The notes under the pieces are model-generated. The model did no database searches. It saw only the letters and a list, made by a program, of their open reading frames with translations, and was not told where the DNA came from. From assembly GCF_008124835.1 (NCBI RefSeq), contig NZ_VNHW01000007.1, positions 18,172 through 82,171 on the forward strand: DNA of 64,000 nt, in the 5' to 3' direction. The translations under genes were made by a program, and so were the position numbers. This DNA comes from Blastococcus xanthinilyticus (lineage in GTDB: Bacteria > Actinomycetota > Actinomycetes > Mycobacteriales > Geodermatophilaceae). This document shows positions 11,512 through 25,809 of this stretch, piece by piece (the first letter of the stretch is position 1; every line of letters starts with the position of its first letter).

Positions 11512-11557
11512 GCTCAGTCGGTCTCTGCCCACCCCCGTAGGCAGGGACCGACTGAGC
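11512..11557. repeat. intergenic hairpin, AGTCGG(T/A)CTCTGC family, copy 1
   Basis: 18-bp inverted repeat (11512-11529 with 11540-11557) with one G-U position and a 10-base loop. The arms contain AGTCGGTCTCTGCC. Related copies lie at 11580-11613 and 54204-54239. Confidence 0.7.
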
Positions 11558-11579
11558 GCGGACCACGTCCACCCGACGC

Positions 11580-11613
11580 TCGGTCTCTGCCCTCGCCTGT
11601 GGGCAGAGACCGA
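11580..11613. repeat. intergenic hairpin, AGTCGG(T/A)CTCTGC family, copy 2
   Basis: Perfect 13-bp inverted repeat (11580-11592 with 11601-11613) around the loop TCGCCTGT. It shares the arm core TCGGTCTCTGCC with copy 1, 50 bases upstream. Confidence 0.7.
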
Positions 11614-11673
11614 CTTTCCACAGAACCACCTGACGCCTGCCCCGGCAGGCCCATCGGCCTGCACGGTCATCGG

Positions 11674-12324
11674 GTGACGGACGACCGATTCGACCTGCCG
11701 GGGATGGTTCGGCGGATCCGCCGGATGGCCGACCTCTCGCAGCGCGAGCTCGCGGCACGCCTGGACGCCGCCAAGTCGACGGTGGCCGCCGCCGAGACGG
11801 GTACGCGCGATCTGCCGGCGACGCTGCTGGCCCGGGCCGCCGGGGTGGCCGGTCTCCGCCTGGCTCTCCTGGACGCCGACGGACACGAGGTCCGCGGCAT
11901 GGACCCCGATGCGGTGCGGGACCGGGGCGGGCGGTGCTTCCCCGCGCACCTGGACACGATCCTCAGCGAGGAGCGCGGCTCGCGGTGGGAGCACCGGCCG
12001 AACCTCCCGCAGCCGACCTACACCTTCGACCGTCGGCTCCCCTACGACGACCCGGCCGCCCGCACCGAGGGACGGCCGGACGACCACCTGCTCCCCAGGC
12101 CCGGCGACTCGCCGCGGGAGCGGGCCGCGGAACGGCGGGCCGAGCGGCTGCGCCGGTGGCGCCAGGCGCACGAGGAGCACGCGCGGCGGCGGCTGGCCGG
12201 CGAGCTGCCCCGGCTCGCGGAACCGTGGGTCTGCACCTGCCCGCCCGCCTGCGACGAGCTCGACGACCGGAGCGGCCGGCCCGTCCACGCCGACGGCTGC
12301 CCGTGTGCCTGCGACATCGGCTGA
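11674..12324 (+). CDS. small HTH (XRE-like) protein with Cys-rich C-terminus
   Basis: A 216-residue protein with a Cro/CI-type helix-turn-helix in residues 10-45 ([21 protein letters not shown]). This should bind DNA or mediate repressor-like contacts. The middle is Arg-rich and helical ([20 protein letters not shown]). The last 30 residues hold a cysteine cluster ([11 protein letters not shown] and GCPCACDIG) that could bind metal. The combination is not a family I can name. The start is GTG 11674; longer in-frame readings would run through the hairpin repeats. It ends 20 bases before the leuA leader peptide and may be unrelated to it. Confidence 0.7.
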   Translation: MTDDRFDLPGMVRRIRRMADLSQRELAARLDAAKSTVAAAETGTRDLPATLLARAAGVAGLRLALLDADGHEVRGMDPDAVRDRGGRCFPAHLDTILSEERGSRWEHRPNLPQPTYTFDRRLPYDDPAARTEGRPDDHLLPRPGDSPRERAAERRAERLRRWRQAHEEHARRRLAGELPRLAEPWVCTCPPACDELDDRSGRPVHADGCPCACDIG

Positions 12325-12332
12325 CCCGCTGC

Positions 12333-12338
12333 TACCGT
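12333..12338 (+). promoter_or_regulatory. -10 element (TACCGT) of the leu leader
   Basis: A TANNNT hexamer six bases before the GTG of the putative leader peptide, so the leader mRNA would start at or next to the start codon. Confidence 0.5.
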
Positions 12339-12344
12339 GGGCCC

Positions 12345-12392
12345 GTGCGCGGCAGCCTCCTGCTTACCCGCCGCGGCGAGGCCCTCTCCTAG
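12345..12392 (+). CDS. leuL: leu leader peptide ([15 protein letters not shown])
   Basis: A 15-residue open frame begins at GTG 12345 and ends at TAG 12390, about 100 bases upstream of leuA. It contains three consecutive leucine codons (CTC CTG CTT) and a later fourth, the hallmark of a ribosome-mediated attenuator that senses charged tRNA-Leu. The last third of the coding region (from base 12371) forms the left arm of a perfect 11-bp stem. Leucine leader peptides before leuA are known in actinobacteria. The peptide is too short for ordinary gene finders. Regulation is inferred. Confidence 0.75.
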   Translation: MRGSLLLTRRGEALS

Positions 12393-12411
12393 GTCGGCTT
12401 CCTCGCCGCGG
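12371..12411 (+). promoter_or_regulatory. attenuator-like stem of the leuA leader
   Basis: Perfect 11-bp pairing of 12371-12381 (CCGCGGCGAGG) with 12401-12411. The left arm lies inside the leader peptide frame and the loop holds its stop codon. A translating ribosome would melt it. There is also a possible 10-bp long-range pairing of 12343-12352 with 12461-12470, close to the leuA ribosome site. No U-run follows, so a block of translation or Rho-dependent termination is as likely as intrinsic termination. Confidence 0.6.
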
Positions 12412-12438
12412 GGTTCTGGCGTTCCCGGCGCCCGCTGA

Positions 12439-14229
<1,791 letters not shown>

Positions 14230-14230
14230 C

Positions 14231-14268
14231 CGGCCGGGCCCCGTCCTCCTCCGGACGGGGCCCGGCCG
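14231..14268. terminator. bidirectional hairpin between leuA and mnhG
   Basis: Perfect 16-bp inverted repeat (14231-14246 with 14253-14268) with loop TCCTCC, located between two convergent genes and three bases before the mnhG stop. It probably ends both transcripts. Confidence 0.75.
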
Positions 14269-14271
14269 CGG

Positions 14272-14685
14272 TCAGCCGCTGTCGCCCTGGTCCCGGGGTG
14301 CGTCCGCCGGCTGGTCGCCGGGCGGGTCGTCCTGCAGGTCGGCCAGCCCGGCGAACCCGGCCTCGTGCACCACCAGCAGGTCCTCGCGGACGTGCCGGCG
14401 GCGGTAGGCGATCCGGCTGATCATGTGCGCGCTCACCGGGACGGTGAGCATCTGCAGCAGGCCGCCGAGCAGGAGCATCCACACCACCGGCGTCCCGGCG
14501 AGCCGGATCGCGCCGCCCACCATGATCAGCAGCACACCGGCGACCTGCGGCTTGGTCCCGGCGTGCAGCCGGGAGATCACGTCCGGGAAGCGGACGAGCC
14601 CCACCCCGGCCGCCAGCGCCATCACCGAGCCCAGCAGCAGGAAGCCGATGGCCACCACGTCGAGGATCTCCCGCACCACGGTCAC
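14272..14685 (-). CDS. mnhG: Mrp/Mnh cation-proton antiporter subunit G
   Basis: A 137-residue membrane protein with three predicted helices (residues 8-30, 42-62 and 66-86). The MnhG/PhaG signature VGLVRFPDVISRLHAGTKPQ spans roughly residues 28-47. The acidic C-terminal tail after residue 100 is cytoplasmic and longer than in many homologues. It is the last gene of the mnh operon. The start is GTG within a GTGA overlap with the mnhF stop. It is part of the hetero-oligomeric Na+(K+)/H+ antiporter that exports cations under alkaline or saline stress. Confidence 0.93.
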   Translation of the reverse strand: MTVVREILDVVAIGFLLLGSVMALAAGVGLVRFPDVISRLHAGTKPQVAGVLLIMVGGAIRLAGTPVVWMLLLGGLLQMLTVPVSAHMISRIAYRRRHVREDLLVVHEAGFAGLADLQDDPPGDQPADAPRDQGDSG

Positions 14686-15011
14686 CGCCCCTCGACGGTC
14701 TGCTCGGCGGCCGGGGGCAGGCCGGCCGCACGGCCGTCGTCGGTGCCGGACTTGATCAGCATGCCGCCCACGTACCGCGCCACGGAGACCGCGCCCAGGA
14801 AGCCGAGCAGGGCGACGACCAGCAGCACCGGGACGACGGCGGGGTCGCGCGCGAGGCCCGCGTACACCGCGATCCCACCGGCGATGATCGCCAGGAGCGT
14901 CTCGGTGGCGACGACGCGGTCGAGCAGCGAGGGCCCCCGCCAGACCCGCACCATCGACAGCGCCGCGCCGCCGGACAGCAGGGTGTAGGCCACCACCCAG
15001 ACCACGGTCAT
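14682..15011 (-). CDS. mnhF: Mrp/Mnh antiporter subunit F
   Basis: A 109-residue membrane subunit with three helices. It carries the family core VRVWRGPSLLDRVVATETLL (residues 21-40), which corresponds to the conserved GPTxxDRVxAxD region of MnhF/MrpF. The start ATG 15011 overlaps the mnhE stop (ATGA), and its stop overlaps mnhG. It acts only within the Mrp complex. The short polar C-terminus (GTDDGRAAGLPPAAEQTVEGR) is not conserved. Confidence 0.93.
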   Translation of the reverse strand: MTVVWVVAYTLLSGGAALSMVRVWRGPSLLDRVVATETLLAIIAGGIAVYAGLARDPAVVPVLLVVALLGFLGAVSVARYVGGMLIKSGTDDGRAAGLPPAAEQTVEGR

Positions 15012-15594
15012 CGGTTCCTCCCCGCGTCGTCGGCGGCCGCCTCCGCGGGCGGGCCGTCCGGGCCGTCCAGCGCGGCGATCTCCCGGCTGCTGCCGAACGC
15101 CCGCACCACCCGCTCCTCGACGACCAGGACGTCGGCCCGCTGGCGCTCCACGTCCGCCTCGTCGGTCACCGGCAGCACGTGCACCAGCATCGTCCGGTGC
15201 ATCCGGTCGATGTCGAGCACCATCGAACCCGGCACGAGGCTGAGGGTCTCGGCGATCAGGGTGAGCAGCAGGTCGGAGTCGGTCCGCAGCTCCACCACGA
15301 TCACCGCCGAGCGCACCGGCGGCCCCGGCCGCGCCGCGGCCCACGCCACCTGCACGCTCGAGACGGCCAGGTCGCGCAGGAAGAACCCGAGGAACGACAG
15401 CACCGCCAGCGGGCGGAACCGCGCGTGCTCGGTCACCCCGGGCAGGGGGAAGGCCACGGTGACCACCACCGCGGCCACCAGCCCCGACAGCACGTTGGCC
15501 CACGAGAAGGAGCCCCACAGCAGCACCCAGATCAGCACCAGCCAGGCGATGACCGGCAGTTGGCGGGTGCCGCGGCCGACGAGGGCGTCCGGGC

Positions 15595-15598
<4 letters not shown>
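15008..15598 (-). CDS. mnhE: Mrp/Mnh antiporter subunit E
   Basis: A 196-residue protein with hydrophobic helices in about residues 15-60 (IAWLVLIWVLLWGSFSWANV), then the conserved soluble part of MnhE: LSLVPGSMVLDIDRMHRTML and VHVLPVTDEADVERQRADV. GTG 15598 is used as start because it overlaps the mnhD stop in GTGA. The C-terminal 30 residues are rich in Ala, Asp and Pro and are probably disordered. It is part of the Mrp complex and stabilises its assembly in characterised systems. Confidence 0.92.
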
Positions 15599-17354
<1,756 letters not shown>

Positions 17355-17358
<4 letters not shown>

Positions 17359-17885
17359 GTCGTCCGCCCACGGGTCGGCGGCAGCCCGACGTCGTCGGAG
17401 GCGGTGTCGGGGTAGCGCTGGGCCAGCCGTTCCTCGACGTCGGTGGGCCGGCCCACGACGGCCGCGCGGTCACCCGGCGCCAGGTCCACCGGGTCGATGT
17501 CATCGGGGTCCATGGCGTCGGCGTGCCGGGGCGTCCGGGCGGCGACCCGGCGGTCCTCCTCGTCGGTGTGCACGACCTCCTGCCGGACCAGCCGCCAGGA
17601 GCGGTGGATGACCGCGAGCAGGAAGGCCGAGACGCCGAAGGTGATCACGATGGCCGTGAGGATGAGCGCCTGCGGCAGCGGGTCGCTCATCTCCCCCGAG
17701 CCCGCATGCCCGACGAGCGGCGCCTCGCCGGCCGGGCCGCTGGCCGACAGCACCAGGACGTTGGTGGCGTTGCCCAGCAGCAGGAAGCCGAGCAGGACGC
17801 GGGTCAGGCTCCGGTCGAGCAGCAGGTAGACGCCGGCCGCGTACAGGCCGGCGATCACCACGGGCAGCACGATGGTGGGGGTCAT
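17355..17885 (-). CDS. mnhC: Mrp/Mnh antiporter subunit C (NuoK-like)
   Basis: A 176-residue protein. The first 110 residues form the three-helix NuoK/MnhC fold ([20 protein letters not shown] and [20 protein letters not shown], the latter with the signature PLPQALVLTAIVI). The C-terminal 65 residues are charged and cytoplasmic ([19 protein letters not shown]), an extension not found in short MnhC proteins. The start ATG 17885 overlaps the mnhA stop in ATGA. Confidence 0.94.
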
Positions 17886-20761
17886 CGGGCGATCACCTCC
17901 GCTTCGGCGGGATCCTCGTCCTCGCCCTCCTCCTCCTGGCGGTCGAGCTCGGCCCCCAGGCTGCGCAGCACGTCGAGCACCAGGCCGACCACCACCAGGT
18001 AGACCCCGATGTCGAAGAACAGGGCGGTGACCAGGGTGACGTGGCCGAGCACCGGCACGGTGGCCTCGAAGTACGCCGTCTCCAGCACCTCGGCGCCCAG
18101 CGCCAGCCCCACCACGCCGGTGCCGCCGGCCAGCAGCAGCCCGAGGCCGAGCAGCACGCCGGGGTCGACCGGCGCGGCCGCGCCGAGCTCGTACCGGCCG
18201 CCGGCGAGGTAGCGCAGCACGAGGGCCAGCCCGGCCACCAACCCGCCGGCGAACCCGCCGCCGGGGGCGTTGTGGCCGGCGAACAGCAGGAAGACCGACA
18301 GCACGAGGATGGCGTGGAAGAGCAGCCGGGTGACCACCTCGAGCACCAGCGACCGCCGCCGCGGGGCCAGCGTCGAGGACGCGGCCAGCCAGTCCCGCCG
18401 CGGCGCGCGGCGGCCCCGCGGCGCCCGCTGCCGCTCCTCGGGTTCGGCCTGCGCGACCGCACCGGCCCGGCCGCGCAGGAACACGAGGCTGGCGACGCCG
18501 GTCGCCGCCACGAGCACCACGGACAGCTCCCCGAAGGTGTCCCACGCCCGGATGTCGACCAGGGTCACGTTGACGATGTTCTTGCCGTGGGCCTCCTCGG
18601 CGAGCTCCGAATACTCGGCCGACACCGGGCGCGCCTCCCGGGCGGCGAGGGCCACGGCGCTGGCCAGGCCCATGAACACCCCCACCCCGGCGGCCACGGC
18701 GCCCCGGCTCCAGCGCACCCGGGGACCGGCGTGCCCGCCGATCTCGAGGGGGAGCTTGCGGAGCACCAGCACGAAGGCGACCAGCGTCACCGTCTCGATG
18801 AGCACCTGCGTCAGCGCCAGGTCGGGTGCACCGTGCAGGACGAACAGGACGGCGAGGCCGTACCCGGTCAGCCCCACGACGACGGCGGCGGCGAGCCGCT
18901 GGTGGATGCGCACGGCGAGCACCGCGGCCACCAGGACCAGCGCGCCGGTGACCGCCTGCAGGGGGTTGTCCCAGAGCCGCCACTCGGCCGGCCACGACCC
19001 GCGGGCCAGGAGCAGGCCGCCGGGCAGCGCGAGGACGGTGACCAGGATGACCCCGAGGTACACCGGCAGCGAGCCGCGCTGGGTGGTGCCGGTGACCACG
19101 ACCGCGGTCCGGTCGAGGCCCTGCAGCACGTTCCAGTAGCCGGTGTCGGCCGACGCGGGCACGGCGACCCGCCGCTGCAGCCGCTGCACCGGGGCCCGCG
19201 CCAGGAACAGCGCCACACCGGCGGCCAGGGTGAGCGCGGAGAGCCCGAGCGCGGGGGTCAGGCCGTGCCACAGCGCCAGGTGCTCCGGCTCGGGCAGGAG
19301 CTGGGGCAGCGTCTCGGCGTACGCCGCCACGAGCGGATCGAGGGAGGAGGCGGCGAGCCCACCGGCCAGACCGACCAGCGCCAGGACGACCGGCGCGGTC
19401 AGGAAGAGCGGGCCGGGCTCGTGCTCCAGGTCGGCCGGCGCGGTGTCCGGCAGCCCCGGCTTCCGGGCGAAGGCCCCCCAGAGGAAGCGGGCGGTGTACG
19501 CGACGGTGAACACCGAGCCCACCACGATGCCGACCAGCACCACGGTCGCCGCCGTCCGGTCGGGCAGGGCGCCGTCCCACAGGGCGGTGAACGCCGCCTC
19601 CTTGCCGACGAAGCCGATGAAGGGCGGCAGCCCGGCCATGGACGCCGAGGCGAGCACCGCGGCGGCGGTGACCACCGGCAGCCGCCGACCCATCCCGGAG
19701 AGCTCCCGCATGTCGCGGGTGCCGGTGGCGTGGTCGATGACCCCCACGCTCAGGAACAGCGTCGACTTGAACAGCCCGTGCGCCAGCACCATGGCGAGCC
19801 CCGCCGCGCCCACCGCCGCGCTCCCGGCTCCCACCAGGGTCAGCACGAAGCCCAGCTGGCTGACCGTGCCGAAGGCGAGCAGCAGCTTCAGGTCGTGCTG
19901 ACGCAGCGCGCGGTAGCCGCCGACCAGCATGGTGGTGACGCCGACCCCGAGGACGACGGCCCGCCAGCCGGGCACGTCGGCGAGCCCGGGGGCCAGCCGC
20001 GCCACCAGGTAGATGCCGGCCTTCACCATGGCCGCGGCGTGCAGGTACGCGCTGACCGGCGTCGGCGCCTGCATGGCCGCCGGCAGCCAGAAGTGGAACG
20101 GCACCATCGCCGACTTGGTGAGGGCGCCGAGCAGCACCAGCACCGTGCCGGTCACCACCATGGCGCCGGACCCCGGATCGGCGACGATCTCCGAGAGCAG
20201 CGTGCTGCCCGACGCCTGCGCGAGCATGATCAGCCCGACCAGCATCGCCAGCCCGCCGGCGGTGGTGAGGATCAGCGCCTGCCCGGCCGCCCGCCGCCCG
20301 GCGACCTTCGCCCCCGAGCCGCCGATCAGCAGGTAGGAGAAGACGGTGGTGAGCTCCCAGAACACGTAGAGCAGGAAGACGTCGTCGGCGAGGACCAGCC
20401 CGAGCATCGCCCCGGCGAAGGCAGTGAGCTGGCCGGCCAGCCGGCCGGTGTCCTCGTCGCCCGGCTCGACGTACCGCGAGCAGTAGACCAGCACGAGCGC
20501 GCCCACGCCGGTGACCAGCGCGGCGAAGACCAGCGCCAGCGCGTCGAGCCGGAGCACCACCTCCAGCTCGAGCGCGGTGACCCACGGGAACCGCTCGCGC
20601 ACCTCGCCGCCGTCCAGCGCGGTCGGCAGCCGGGACAGCGCCCATCCCAGGCCCGCGGCCGGCACCAGGGCCAGCGCCAGGAACGCCTGCCGCCCCCACC
20701 AGCGGACGAGCAGCGGCGCCACCAGGCCGGCGCCGAAGTGGAAGAGAAGCAGGACGGTCAC
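17882..20761 (-). CDS. mnhA: fused Mrp/Mnh antiporter subunits A and B
   Basis: A 959-residue membrane protein. Residues 1 to about 780 are MnhA: NuoL-like antiporter helices with [39 protein letters not shown] and [13 protein letters not shown], followed by the MnhA C-terminal DUF4040/MbhE-like helices. From about residue 790 to the end the sequence is a complete MnhB domain ([29 protein letters not shown]). So A and B are one polypeptide, as in several actinobacterial Mrp operons. The start is GTG 20761; ATG 20794 would add 11 residues. It is the first gene of the operon, and all downstream junctions are 4-base overlaps. An acidic tail ends the protein. Confidence 0.93.
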   Translation of the reverse strand: MTVLLLFHFGAGLVAPLLVRWWGRQAFLALALVPAAGLGWALSRLPTALDGGEVRERFPWVTALELEVVLRLDALALVFAALVTGVGALVLVYCSRYVEPGDEDTGRLAGQLTAFAGAMLGLVLADDVFLLYVFWELTTVFSYLLIGGSGAKVAGRRAAGQALILTTAGGLAMLVGLIMLAQASGSTLLSEIVADPGSGAMVVTGTVLVLLGALTKSAMVPFHFWLPAAMQAPTPVSAYLHAAAMVKAGIYLVARLAPGLADVPGWRAVVLGVGVTTMLVGGYRALRQHDLKLLLAFGTVSQLGFVLTLVGAGSAAVGAAGLAMVLAHGLFKSTLFLSVGVIDHATGTRDMRELSGMGRRLPVVTAAAVLASASMAGLPPFIGFVGKEAAFTALWDGALPDRTAATVVLVGIVVGSVFTVAYTARFLWGAFARKPGLPDTAPADLEHEPGPLFLTAPVVLALVGLAGGLAASSLDPLVAAYAETLPQLLPEPEHLALWHGLTPALGLSALTLAAGVALFLARAPVQRLQRRVAVPASADTGYWNVLQGLDRTAVVVTGTTQRGSLPVYLGVILVTVLALPGGLLLARGSWPAEWRLWDNPLQAVTGALVLVAAVLAVRIHQRLAAAVVVGLTGYGLAVLFVLHGAPDLALTQVLIETVTLVAFVLVLRKLPLEIGGHAGPRVRWSRGAVAAGVGVFMGLASAVALAAREARPVSAEYSELAEEAHGKNIVNVTLVDIRAWDTFGELSVVLVAATGVASLVFLRGRAGAVAQAEPEERQRAPRGRRAPRRDWLAASSTLAPRRRSLVLEVVTRLLFHAILVLSVFLLFAGHNAPGGGFAGGLVAGLALVLRYLAGGRYELGAAAPVDPGVLLGLGLLLAGGTGVVGLALGAEVLETAYFEATVPVLGHVTLVTALFFDIGVYLVVVGLVLDVLRSLGAELDRQEEEGEDEDPAEAEVIAR

Positions 20762-20936
20762 GGAACTCCTGGCACGGTGGTCGAGAGCGGGCACGGCGAA
20801 GCGTGGGCCCGCCGCCCCGCGGACGCGCCTTCCCCGCCAGTACCGCCGCCGGCGCTCCGGGAAACCGGCGGATCAGCGACCGGGCCGCACCAGCAACCGC
20901 GCCGAGACGGTCGTCGCCTGACCGGCACTTGCTCCC

Positions 20937-20985
20937 CCGACGCTTGTGCTCTGAGTGCTACCCGCACTCAGAGCACAAGCGTCGG
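20937..20985. terminator. 22-bp perfect inverted repeat downstream of the ABC-F gene
   Basis: Arms 20937-20958 and 20964-20985 match perfectly around the 5-base loop TACCC. It lies between the ABC-F stop and the mnhA promoter region, so it can stop ABC-F transcription from entering the mnh operon. No T-tract follows. The long perfect arms also suggest a mobile palindromic repeat. Confidence 0.7.
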
Positions 20986-21019
20986 CAGAGGGAGGTGGGG
21001 AGGGAGTCCGGGGCCCGCG

Positions 21020-22840
<1,821 letters not shown>

Positions 22841-22875
22841 CGGGTCCAGTATCCGCGCCGGACGCCTGCGTGCGG

Positions 22876-23639
22876 TCAGCGGGCCTCGGCGACCCCGAGC
22901 CACGGCCGCAGACCACCGCCGGAGAGCAGCCGGCCCACCCGGCTGGACTGCTCCTGCGCCTCGGCGAACCGCGGGTCGTCCCCGTGCCGGCGGGCCACCT
23001 CGGCCTCGACGGCGTCCGCGCGCGCCGACCACTCCGCCGGGCTGTCCCCCAGGTCGGCCTCGGCCGACTCCCGCAGGCGAACCCGGCGCCGGCCAGAAGG
23101 CCCAGCAGCTCGCGCTCGGCGGGGAACTCGTTGCCCTCGGGCAGCGGCGGCGGGAGCGGCGCGTCGGCGACGAAGACGAGCAGGCCGAGCCGGGCGCCGC
23201 CGGTCAGCACCCGGCGCAGCTCGGCTAGCGCCGCGGCCTTGTCCGAGGTGGTGCACAGCACGCCCAGGCACCATGCGGCGTCGAACGACCCGTCGGGGAA
23301 GGGCAGGCGCTGGCCCAGCGCCACCACCGACGGCAGGCCGAACAGCCGGGCCGATGCGTGCACGGCGGCGGCCATGGGCTCGGCGCACACCGGCCGCAGC
23401 CCGCGCTCGGCGGCCAGCCAGCCGGCGGGGCCGCCGACGCCCGCCCCGGAGTCGAGCACCCGGACGCCGGGGCGGAGCTCCATCCGGTCGGCCAGCCAGC
23501 GCAGCGCGCCCTCGCTGCCGCTCCCCCGGCACCCGGCCGGGATCGCGTGCTCCGGGCCCAGCGCCCGCACCGCCTCCTCGGTCCACCCGGCGACCGTGTC
23601 GAACTCGGCCTCCATCGCCTCGCTCTCGAGCTCGCTCAC
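22876..23639 (-). pseudogene. SAM-dependent methyltransferase, frameshifted
   Basis: The N-terminal 185 residues (GTG 23639) read as a class I methyltransferase with motif I VLDSGAGVGG, LPFPDGSFDAAW (motif II region) and LRRVLTGGARLGLLVFV. Near 23075-23080 the frame breaks. The natural continuation (LRESAEADLGDSPAEWSARA through LSGGGLRPWLGVAEAR) lies in another frame and ends at 22876. A single missing C in the run TTCGCCTGCGG would explain it. Either the gene is inactive or the read has an error. The start overlaps the stop of the MTHFR-like gene by four bases, so they form one operon. Its substrate is unknown. Confidence 0.8.
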
Positions 23640-24652
23640 GCCGTTCCCCTCAGCTCGTGCGCGACCGCGGCCTTGACCCGCGCGCCGTCGTCCTCACCCG
23701 CCGCCGAGCCCATGCCCGACAGGTTCACCCCCACCACGCCCGGCACCGCCAGCAGCGCCCGCGCCTCCGCGACCGCCGCCGCGATCCCGGCCGCCCGCGG
23801 GTCGGGGGCGGCCAGCACCCGCTCGACGACCACGTCGTCCAGGTGCAGGCCGGGAAAGCGCTGGAGCACCCGCGCCGAGCGCTCGTCGGTGTAGACGGCC
23901 ACCCCGGCCACGAACGGGAGCGTCGCGCCGGCCGCCCGCGAGGCGGCGACGAAGGCGGCCACCCGCGCCGGGCTGCGCCCGTGGTTGAGCACGCACAGCT
24001 GCGCGCCGGCCCGCTGCTTGCCCGCGACCCGGGCGGGACGCAGCTCCGTCGGCGGCGCCTCCGGCGACTCGGGGACGGCCACGGTCAGCCCGGTGTCCGC
24101 GGCGAGCGCGGCCAGCCGGGTGCCGTCGAGGTCGAAGACCTGGCTGGCGCCGGCCCGCACGCCGGGGCCGCGCGCGTCACCGGTCACGCACAGCACGCCG
24201 TCCACCCCGACCGCCGCCAGCCCGGCGAGCTCCTGCTCCAGCACGACCCGGTTGCGGTCGCGGCAGGCGAGCGTGGTCCACGGGGTCCCGCCGGCGGCGC
24301 GCACCTCGGCGGCGAGCAGCGCGGGCGGGAAGTCGGGGCGGCCGGCGTGCTCCCCGGCCAGCAGCCCGTCGGCGACCGGCGCCAGCTCGGCGACCACCCG
24401 GCGCACCGAGCCGCGGTCGAAGGGGACGACGCTGAGATCGGCGAGCACGACCGGGCCCTGCGCCGCGGCGGCGAGCAGGACGCTGGTCGTCGCCGGTGGC
24501 TCCGGGCGCGCGTCGCCGGGCCACTCCGGGAGCGGGCCGTCCAGGAAGACGCAGCGGTGCTCGGCCACCTCGCAGCGCTCGTCGTCCCGCACCCCGCCGC
24601 ACGGGCCGAACACCATGCGCTTCGGGCAGCCCGGCCGCACGGTTCCCTCCAC
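23636..24652 (-). CDS. methylenetetrahydrofolate reductase-like protein with N-terminal Cys domain
   Basis: A 338-residue protein. The first 40 residues form a compact cysteine motif (Cys9, 18, 27, 34 in GCPKRMVFGPCGG and ERCEVAEHRCVFLDG), which matches the domain that in other genomes follows or accompanies MTHFR (MTHFR_C family). The rest has a TIM-barrel layout like methylenetetrahydrofolate reductase: ACRDRNRVVLEQELAGL, VDGVLCVTGDARGPG and GVNLSGMG. It lacks proof of FAD or methyl-THF binding and may be a one-carbon or corrinoid-related enzyme. The start GTG 24652 is preferred; an upstream ATG (24757) would run across the pirin promoter. It is divergent from pirin. Confidence 0.75.
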   Translation of the reverse strand: MEGTVRPGCPKRMVFGPCGGVRDDERCEVAEHRCVFLDGPLPEWPGDARPEPPATTSVLLAAAAQGPVVLADLSVVPFDRGSVRRVVAELAPVADGLLAGEHAGRPDFPPALLAAEVRAAGGTPWTTLACRDRNRVVLEQELAGLAAVGVDGVLCVTGDARGPGVRAGASQVFDLDGTRLAALAADTGLTVAVPESPEAPPTELRPARVAGKQRAGAQLCVLNHGRSPARVAAFVAASRAAGATLPFVAGVAVYTDERSARVLQRFPGLHLDDVVVERVLAAPDPRAAGIAAAVAEARALLAVPGVVGVNLSGMGSAAGEDDGARVKAAVAHELRGTA

Positions 24653-24730
24653 CCGCAGGGCCTGACCCGCCGACCGCCCCCCGAAACCCGGCCCGCCCGC
24701 GCGCGGGAAGACACGGGGCCGGCTGAGCGC

Positions 24731-24758
24731 TACAGTCGGCGTTAGTTGAGACCTCAAC
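24731..24758 (+). promoter_or_regulatory. pirin promoter with operator-like palindrome
   Basis: TACAGT at 24731-24736 looks like a -10 element. Nine bases later is the inverted repeat GTTGAG-AC-CTCAAC (24745-24758), positioned over the expected transcription start. Such 14-bp dyads are typical MarR-type operators, and pirin genes are often controlled by redox-responsive MarR proteins; no marR gene lies in this window. AAGGAGG and ATG 24772 follow. Confidence 0.55.
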
Positions 24759-24771
24759 CAAGGAGGCCGGC

Positions 24772-25782
24772 ATGCCTGCCGTGACCGTCGAGGACACCAC
24801 CACCCTGCCGCGGGTCCCGCTGCCCGCCCCCCGCACGGTGCGCCGCCGCACCCGCTCGGTGACGACGGCGCCCGCCGGGTTCGAGGGCGAGGGATTCCCC
24901 GTGCGCCGCGCCTTCGCCGGCGTGGACCTGCGCGACCTGGACCCGTTCATCCACATGGACCAGATGGGCGAGGTCGAGTACGCGCCCGGCGAGCCCAAGG
25001 GCACCAGCTGGCACCCGCACCGCGGGTTCGAGACCGTCACCTACATCATCGACGGAACCTTCGAGCACGCCGACTCCCACGGGGGCGGCGGCACGATCAG
25101 CAACGGTGACACCCAGTGGATGACCGCCGGCGGCGGCGTCCTGCACATCGAGCGGCCGCCGGAGCACCTCGTGGTCAGCGGCGGCCTGTTCCACGGGCTC
25201 CAGCTGTGGGTGAACCTGCCGCGTGCCCAGAAGTGGGTCGAGCCCCGCTAACAGGACCTGCGCGCCGACTCCTCGGTGCTGCTGGCGAGCCCCGACGCCG
25301 GAGCATTCCTCCGGGTCATCGCCGGCGACGTCGCGGGGCACACCGGGCCCGGCTCCACCTACACACCGATGGCCATGGTGCACGCGACCGTCGCCCCCGG
25401 CGCCACCCTCGACCTGCCGTGGCGGCCGGACTTCAACGCACTGGTCTACGTGCTCTCCGGCGCCGGCTCGGTCGGCATCGACGGCGCCCCCGTGCGCACC
25501 GGTCAGCTCGCGGTGCTCGGCCCGGGCGACACGGTGACCGTGCGGGGCGCGGAACGGCAGGAGTCGCGCACCCCCGCGCTGGACGTCGTCATCCTCGGCG
25601 GCGCCCCGATCCGGGAGCCGATCGCCATGTACGGGCCGTTCGTCATGAACACCCGCCAGGAGGTCATGGACGCGTTCACCGACTTCTCCGCCGGCCGGCT
25701 GGGCTCGATCCCGGCCCAGCGGGTGGAGGGACCGGCTCCGCACGCCGACGTCCGGGGCGAGACTGGGCAGACGCCGGCCTGA
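24772..25782 (+). pseudogene. pirin family protein interrupted by an in-frame TAA
   Basis: The reading frame encodes a full pirin in one frame except for a TAA at codon 160 (25249-25251). Before it lies the pirin cupin with metal ligands H81-P-H83 and H125-x-E127 (WHPHRGFETVTY, GGVLHIERPPEH). After it, without any frame change, the second cupin continues (QDLRADSSVLLASPDAGAFL ... IAMYGPFVMNT). In intact pirins the residue before QD is normally Tyr, so TAC or TAT to TAA by one substitution is the simplest explanation. A truncated 159-residue N-cupin could still be made. Downstream initiation at ATG 25372 is possible but improbable. Confidence 0.85.
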
Positions 25783-25809
25783 CGCCCGGCGCCGAGGAAG
25801 GGACGAGCG

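Larger units (their letters stand above)
11290..11673. other. 384-bp gene-free stretch with microrepeats and two related hairpins
   Basis: No convincing gene. After the phospholipase D stop there are about five copies of the hexamer CGGTGC (around 11295-11328), then an 18-bp tandem repeat (11410-11427 and 11428-11445, with a degenerate third copy to 11463). Two hairpins of one repeat family follow, and the HTH gene starts at 11674. Confidence 0.6.

Noticed and set aside
9619..12288. Long N-terminal extension of LysC to position 12288
   Set aside because: The extension is antisense to the phospholipase D and HTH genes and has no homology. The aspartate kinase N-terminus ([11 protein letters not shown]) begins at GTG 9618.
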